From positions 1 to 24,819 of the forward strand of contig JAQUZA010000006.1 in assembly GCA_028691595.1 (NCBI GenBank): 24,819 nt of DNA. Reading direction: 5' to 3'. This document shows, in pieces, positions 23,064 to 24,819 of this stretch. Under the pieces are notes generated by a model, which saw nothing but the letters and a program-made list of their open reading frames with translations, was not told where the DNA came from and did not search any database. Positions within the stretch are counted from its first letter, which is position 1; each line of letters starts with the position of its first letter. The DNA comes from Candidatus Rifleibacteriota bacterium. GTDB lineage: Bacteria > Muiribacteriota > Ozemobacteria > Ozemobacterales > Ozemobacteraceae. The position numbers and the translations under genes are program-made.

Positions 23064-23561
23064 TTGCATAACCAGATTCAAACAATGATTGAGCGAATGC
23101 CTGCCAATGCCACGCAGATGAAAATGCATGTTAAGGGCAGCTCAGAAACCCTGGCGCTGATTCGCCGGGTTATTGTCGCGTGCGTTCAACACCTCAATCT
23201 TGGTGCCGGCCTTCTCAATGATATCAAGCTCGCCACTACCGAAGCCTGTACAAACGTCATCAAACATGCTTATAAGTTCAACGAAGCCCTGTCTTTTGAA
23301 CTTGAGATCAAGACCAGCGATGAAGTATTTATTGTCGAGGTTTTCTATCAAGACCCCGATTTCGTCCCCGAAAAGATTCCCGTGCCAAACCTCAAAGAGA
23401 TCAAAGAGGGTGGGCTCGGGGTTTTTATCATCAGAAATATCATGGATCACGTTAATTACATTACCGACGCAAAAAGCGGCCGTGTCAGGCTGCAGATGGT
23501 TAAGTTACTGAACTCAAAAGAGAGCATTGGAGGCCACAGTGAAGATAGATTGCCAGATTGA
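23064..23561 (+). CDS. RsbW/SpoIIAB-like serine kinase (GHKL ATPase fold)
   Basis: An anti-sigma-factor-type kinase of the HATPase_c_2 group. The N box reads TTEACTNVIKHAYK, a G1-like region includes YQDPDFVP, and the G2 glycine box is EGGLGVFII. In partner-switching systems such a protein holds a sigma factor or other target and phosphorylates a STAS antagonist, and exactly such a STAS gene overlaps its end. I chose TTG 23064 because GAAAGG lies five bases upstream. An earlier TTG (23040) has no ribosome site, and ATG 23085, 23097 and 23118 also lack one. No sigma factor gene is present here, so the target may be another protein. The last 23 bases overlap the STAS gene. Confidence 0.85.
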   Translation: MHNQIQTMIERMPANATQMKMHVKGSSETLALIRRVIVACVQHLNLGAGLLNDIKLATTEACTNVIKHAYKFNEALSFELEIKTSDEVFIVEVFYQDPDFVPEKIPVPNLKEIKEGGLGVFIIRNIMDHVNYITDAKSGRVRLQMVKLLNSKESIGGHSEDRLPD

Positions 23562-23847
23562 TAACGACAGAAAAACCAAGGTCTTCCAGGTTGAGGGGGA
23601 ACTCGACGTTCACCACGTCAAGAATCTCAAGGCAGAAATAATGGATTCGATTGAATCCAATGGCTGGACCTATGAAATCAACATGGAAAAAGTTGCATAC
23701 CTTGACAGCTCCGGCCTCGGGATGCTTGTCTACATCAAAAAAGAGATTGGCCGCCACAACGGCAAGCTGAAGATTCTTAACCTGAATGAGCAGGTATTGA
23801 ACGTTTTCAAGCTGACCAAACTCGATGAATTTTTCGAAATAGCCTGA
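23539..23847 (+). CDS. RsbV/SpoIIAA-like anti-sigma factor antagonist (STAS domain)
   Basis: A single STAS domain of 102 residues. The conserved LDSSGLGMLV loop carries the Ser that the cognate kinase would phosphorylate, and the preceding VEGELDVHHV strand is typical. When dephosphorylated, such proteins sequester the RsbW-type kinase and free its target. The GTG at 23539 is preferred over a TTG at 23527 because a full GGAGG site lies five bases before it. It overlaps the kinase gene by 23 bases, which suggests matched synthesis of the pair. It is followed after 25 bases by tmk. Confidence 0.92.
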   Translation: MKIDCQIDNDRKTKVFQVEGELDVHHVKNLKAEIMDSIESNGWTYEINMEKVAYLDSSGLGMLVYIKKEIGRHNGKLKILNLNEQVLNVFKLTKLDEFFEIA

Positions 23848-23872
23848 ATCAGCCGAACCAGGAACCCGAAAC

Positions 23873-24511
23873 ATGACGCAGAGTCTTTTTATAACATTTG
23901 AAGGGCCAGAAGGCAGCGGTAAGTCTACCCAGATTAAGCTGCTGAATAATTATCTGACCAGTCGTGGCATTGAAACCGTCATCACCCGGGAGCCCGGCGG
24001 TACGCCAGCCGGCGACCGGATAAGGTCTGTACTGCTCGACAAAGATGGTGGCAGCCTTGAGCCCGAAACTGAGCTTTTTCTTATGCTTGCTCAGAGGTGT
24101 GAACACCTTCGCAAAATTATCCTCCCGGCACTGAATGCCGGTAAGGTCGTTCTCTGCGACCGCTATTTCGATTCAAGCATGGCATATCAGGGTTTTGCCC
24201 GTGGTTTGATGCTCGACAAAGTCCGCAGCATTCACCAGGCTTTTCTGCCGGGCTTTCTTCCTGATGTCACCGTTCTTCTGAGAATTCCCCCTGAAAAGGG
24301 TCTGATACGAGCCAGACATGGCGGCCAGAAACAGCTTGACCGCATCGAATCAGAGACCCTGGCTTTCCATCAAAAAGTTCTTGACGGCTATAATGCAGTT
24401 GCTGCAGAAGAACCTGAGCGTTATATTGTCGTTGAGGCTGAAGGTGAACCCGAAGAAATTTCGAAAAAAATTATAGTTGAACTGAAAAACCGGTGTCAGG
24501 AGCTTTTTTGA
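23873..24511 (+). CDS. tmk: Thymidylate kinase
   Basis: Phosphorylates dTMP to dTDP for DNA synthesis. The 212-residue length is typical. Motifs: P-loop FEGPEGSGKST (9-19), TREPGGTPAG (dTMP region), CDRYFDSSMAYQG (DR[YH] motif), and a lid segment with RARHGGQKQLDRIE. A GGA ribosome site lies upstream of the ATG. It sits among regulatory genes, probably in the same transcript. Confidence 0.97.
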   Translation: MTQSLFITFEGPEGSGKSTQIKLLNNYLTSRGIETVITREPGGTPAGDRIRSVLLDKDGGSLEPETELFLMLAQRCEHLRKIILPALNAGKVVLCDRYFDSSMAYQGFARGLMLDKVRSIHQAFLPGFLPDVTVLLRIPPEKGLIRARHGGQKQLDRIESETLAFHQKVLDGYNAVAAEEPERYIVVEAEGEPEEISKKIIVELKNRCQELF

Positions 24512-24819
24512 TTGTTGAACTGCAGAAATGCTGAGGTAATTGCGACTGAGGCCGAAACAAAGATGCCCGGTCTGGAGCTTATGAATAAACTGAAGATGAA
24601 TATAGCGATCAAGCTTGACCTGCTGCTGGTGTTATTCTGGCTGGCAGTGTATTTCGTCTTCCACTTTTTGGCTGTAGCAATCAATCCGCTGGTAATGCTC
24701 GTTGCCGGGCTGGGAACTATTCTTTTCGTTCATCTGAGCATTACCCGCAAGATACTCAGGCCGCTGCAGACCTTTATCGAAATAGCTGACAAAGTCGCAG
24801 ATGGCGATGTTAACGAAGG
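24512..24819 (+). CDS. HAMP-domain membrane protein, 3' end cut by the window
   Basis: The frame runs open to the window edge. From the ATG at 24581 it encodes a short basic N-terminus, two hydrophobic helices (LLLVLFWLAVYFVFHFL, then PLVMLVAGLGTILFVHL) with almost no periplasmic loop, then ITRKILRPLQTFIEIADKVA, the start of a HAMP domain. HAMP domains pass signals to kinase, chemoreceptor, cyclase or PP2C phosphatase outputs. Because an RsbW/RsbV pair lies just upstream, a SpoIIE-type phosphatase output would make sense but cannot be seen. The TTG at 24512 has AGGAG nine bases upstream and directly follows the tmk stop; ATG 24563 and 24581 are alternatives, so the start is uncertain. Confidence 0.75.
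   Translation, partial: MLNCRNAEVIATEAETKMPGLELMNKLKMNIAIKLDLLLVLFWLAVYFVFHFLAVAINPLVMLVAGLGTILFVHLSITRKILRPLQTFIEIADKVADGDVNE

Noticed and set aside
1..24819. CRISPR array, prophage, transposon or defence island
   Set aside because: No spaced direct repeats, transposase, integrase or recognised defence genes occur; the content is housekeeping, envelope and signalling.

Overview
The window looks like chromosomal DNA of a free-living diderm (two-membrane) bacterium of moderate GC content. Direct signs of two membranes are an LptF/LptG-family LPS-export permease, a beta-barrel-like exported protein ending in Phe, a lipoprotein, and PilQ-type AMIN/STN domains. SLH domains, a SpoVG protein, an RsbW/RsbV pair and abundant TPR and zinc-ribbon proteins together recall poorly cultured diderm lineages such as Candidatus Riflebacteria. 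That placement is a guess from gene content. I see no phage, transposon, CRISPR array or rRNA. The genes are tightly packed, with many ATGA-type overlaps.

Layout, left to right. (1) 2-1309 (+): the 3' part of a GAF/HD-GYP cyclic-di-GMP phosphodiesterase gene with a repeat-bearing tail. It converges on (2) 1438-3372 (-), a membrane-bound FlaA1/CapD-type nucleotide-sugar dehydratase. (3) 3533-5635 (+): a three-gene envelope cluster. It encodes a zinc-ribbon/TM/SLH-like protein, an exported AMIN+STN protein with no secretin pore, and an exported SLH plus carboxypeptidase-regulatory-like protein. (4) 11381-5671 (-): an operon of short-form glmU, prs, a large TPR lipoprotein, a small membrane protein and a radical SAM enzyme. 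Its promoter is recognisable. (5) 11659-11965 (-): tRNA-Thr(CGT) and tRNA-Gln(TTG), neither with an encoded CCA. (6) 12088-14340 (-): spoVG, a beta-barrel-like exported protein and a LipM-like octanoyl/lipoyl transferase, the last two with their own promoters. (7) 14531-15830 (+): an HD phosphohydrolase and an ABC ATPase. They overlap tail to tail with (8) 15802-17220 (-), a J-like/TPR/double cold-shock-domain protein. (9) 17390-24819 (+): lptF/G-like permease, argS, a zinc-ribbon TPR protein, an RsbW-like kinase, an RsbV-like STAS protein, tmk, and the start of a HAMP membrane protein cut by the window edge.

Much of the window concerns the cell envelope: UDP-GlcNAc supply, sugar dehydration, LPS transport, an outer-membrane barrel, SLH proteins and a pilus-secretin-like fragment. 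Signalling genes (HD-GYP, RsbW/RsbV, HAMP) and three large TPR proteins are interleaved. The least familiar items are the J-like/TPR/CSD fusion, the zinc-ribbon-to-SLH transmembrane protein with its two exported partners, a GlmU lacking its acetyltransferase half, an apparently leaderless lipM-like gene, and a strong terminator in a divergent intergenic region with no gene obviously feeding it.
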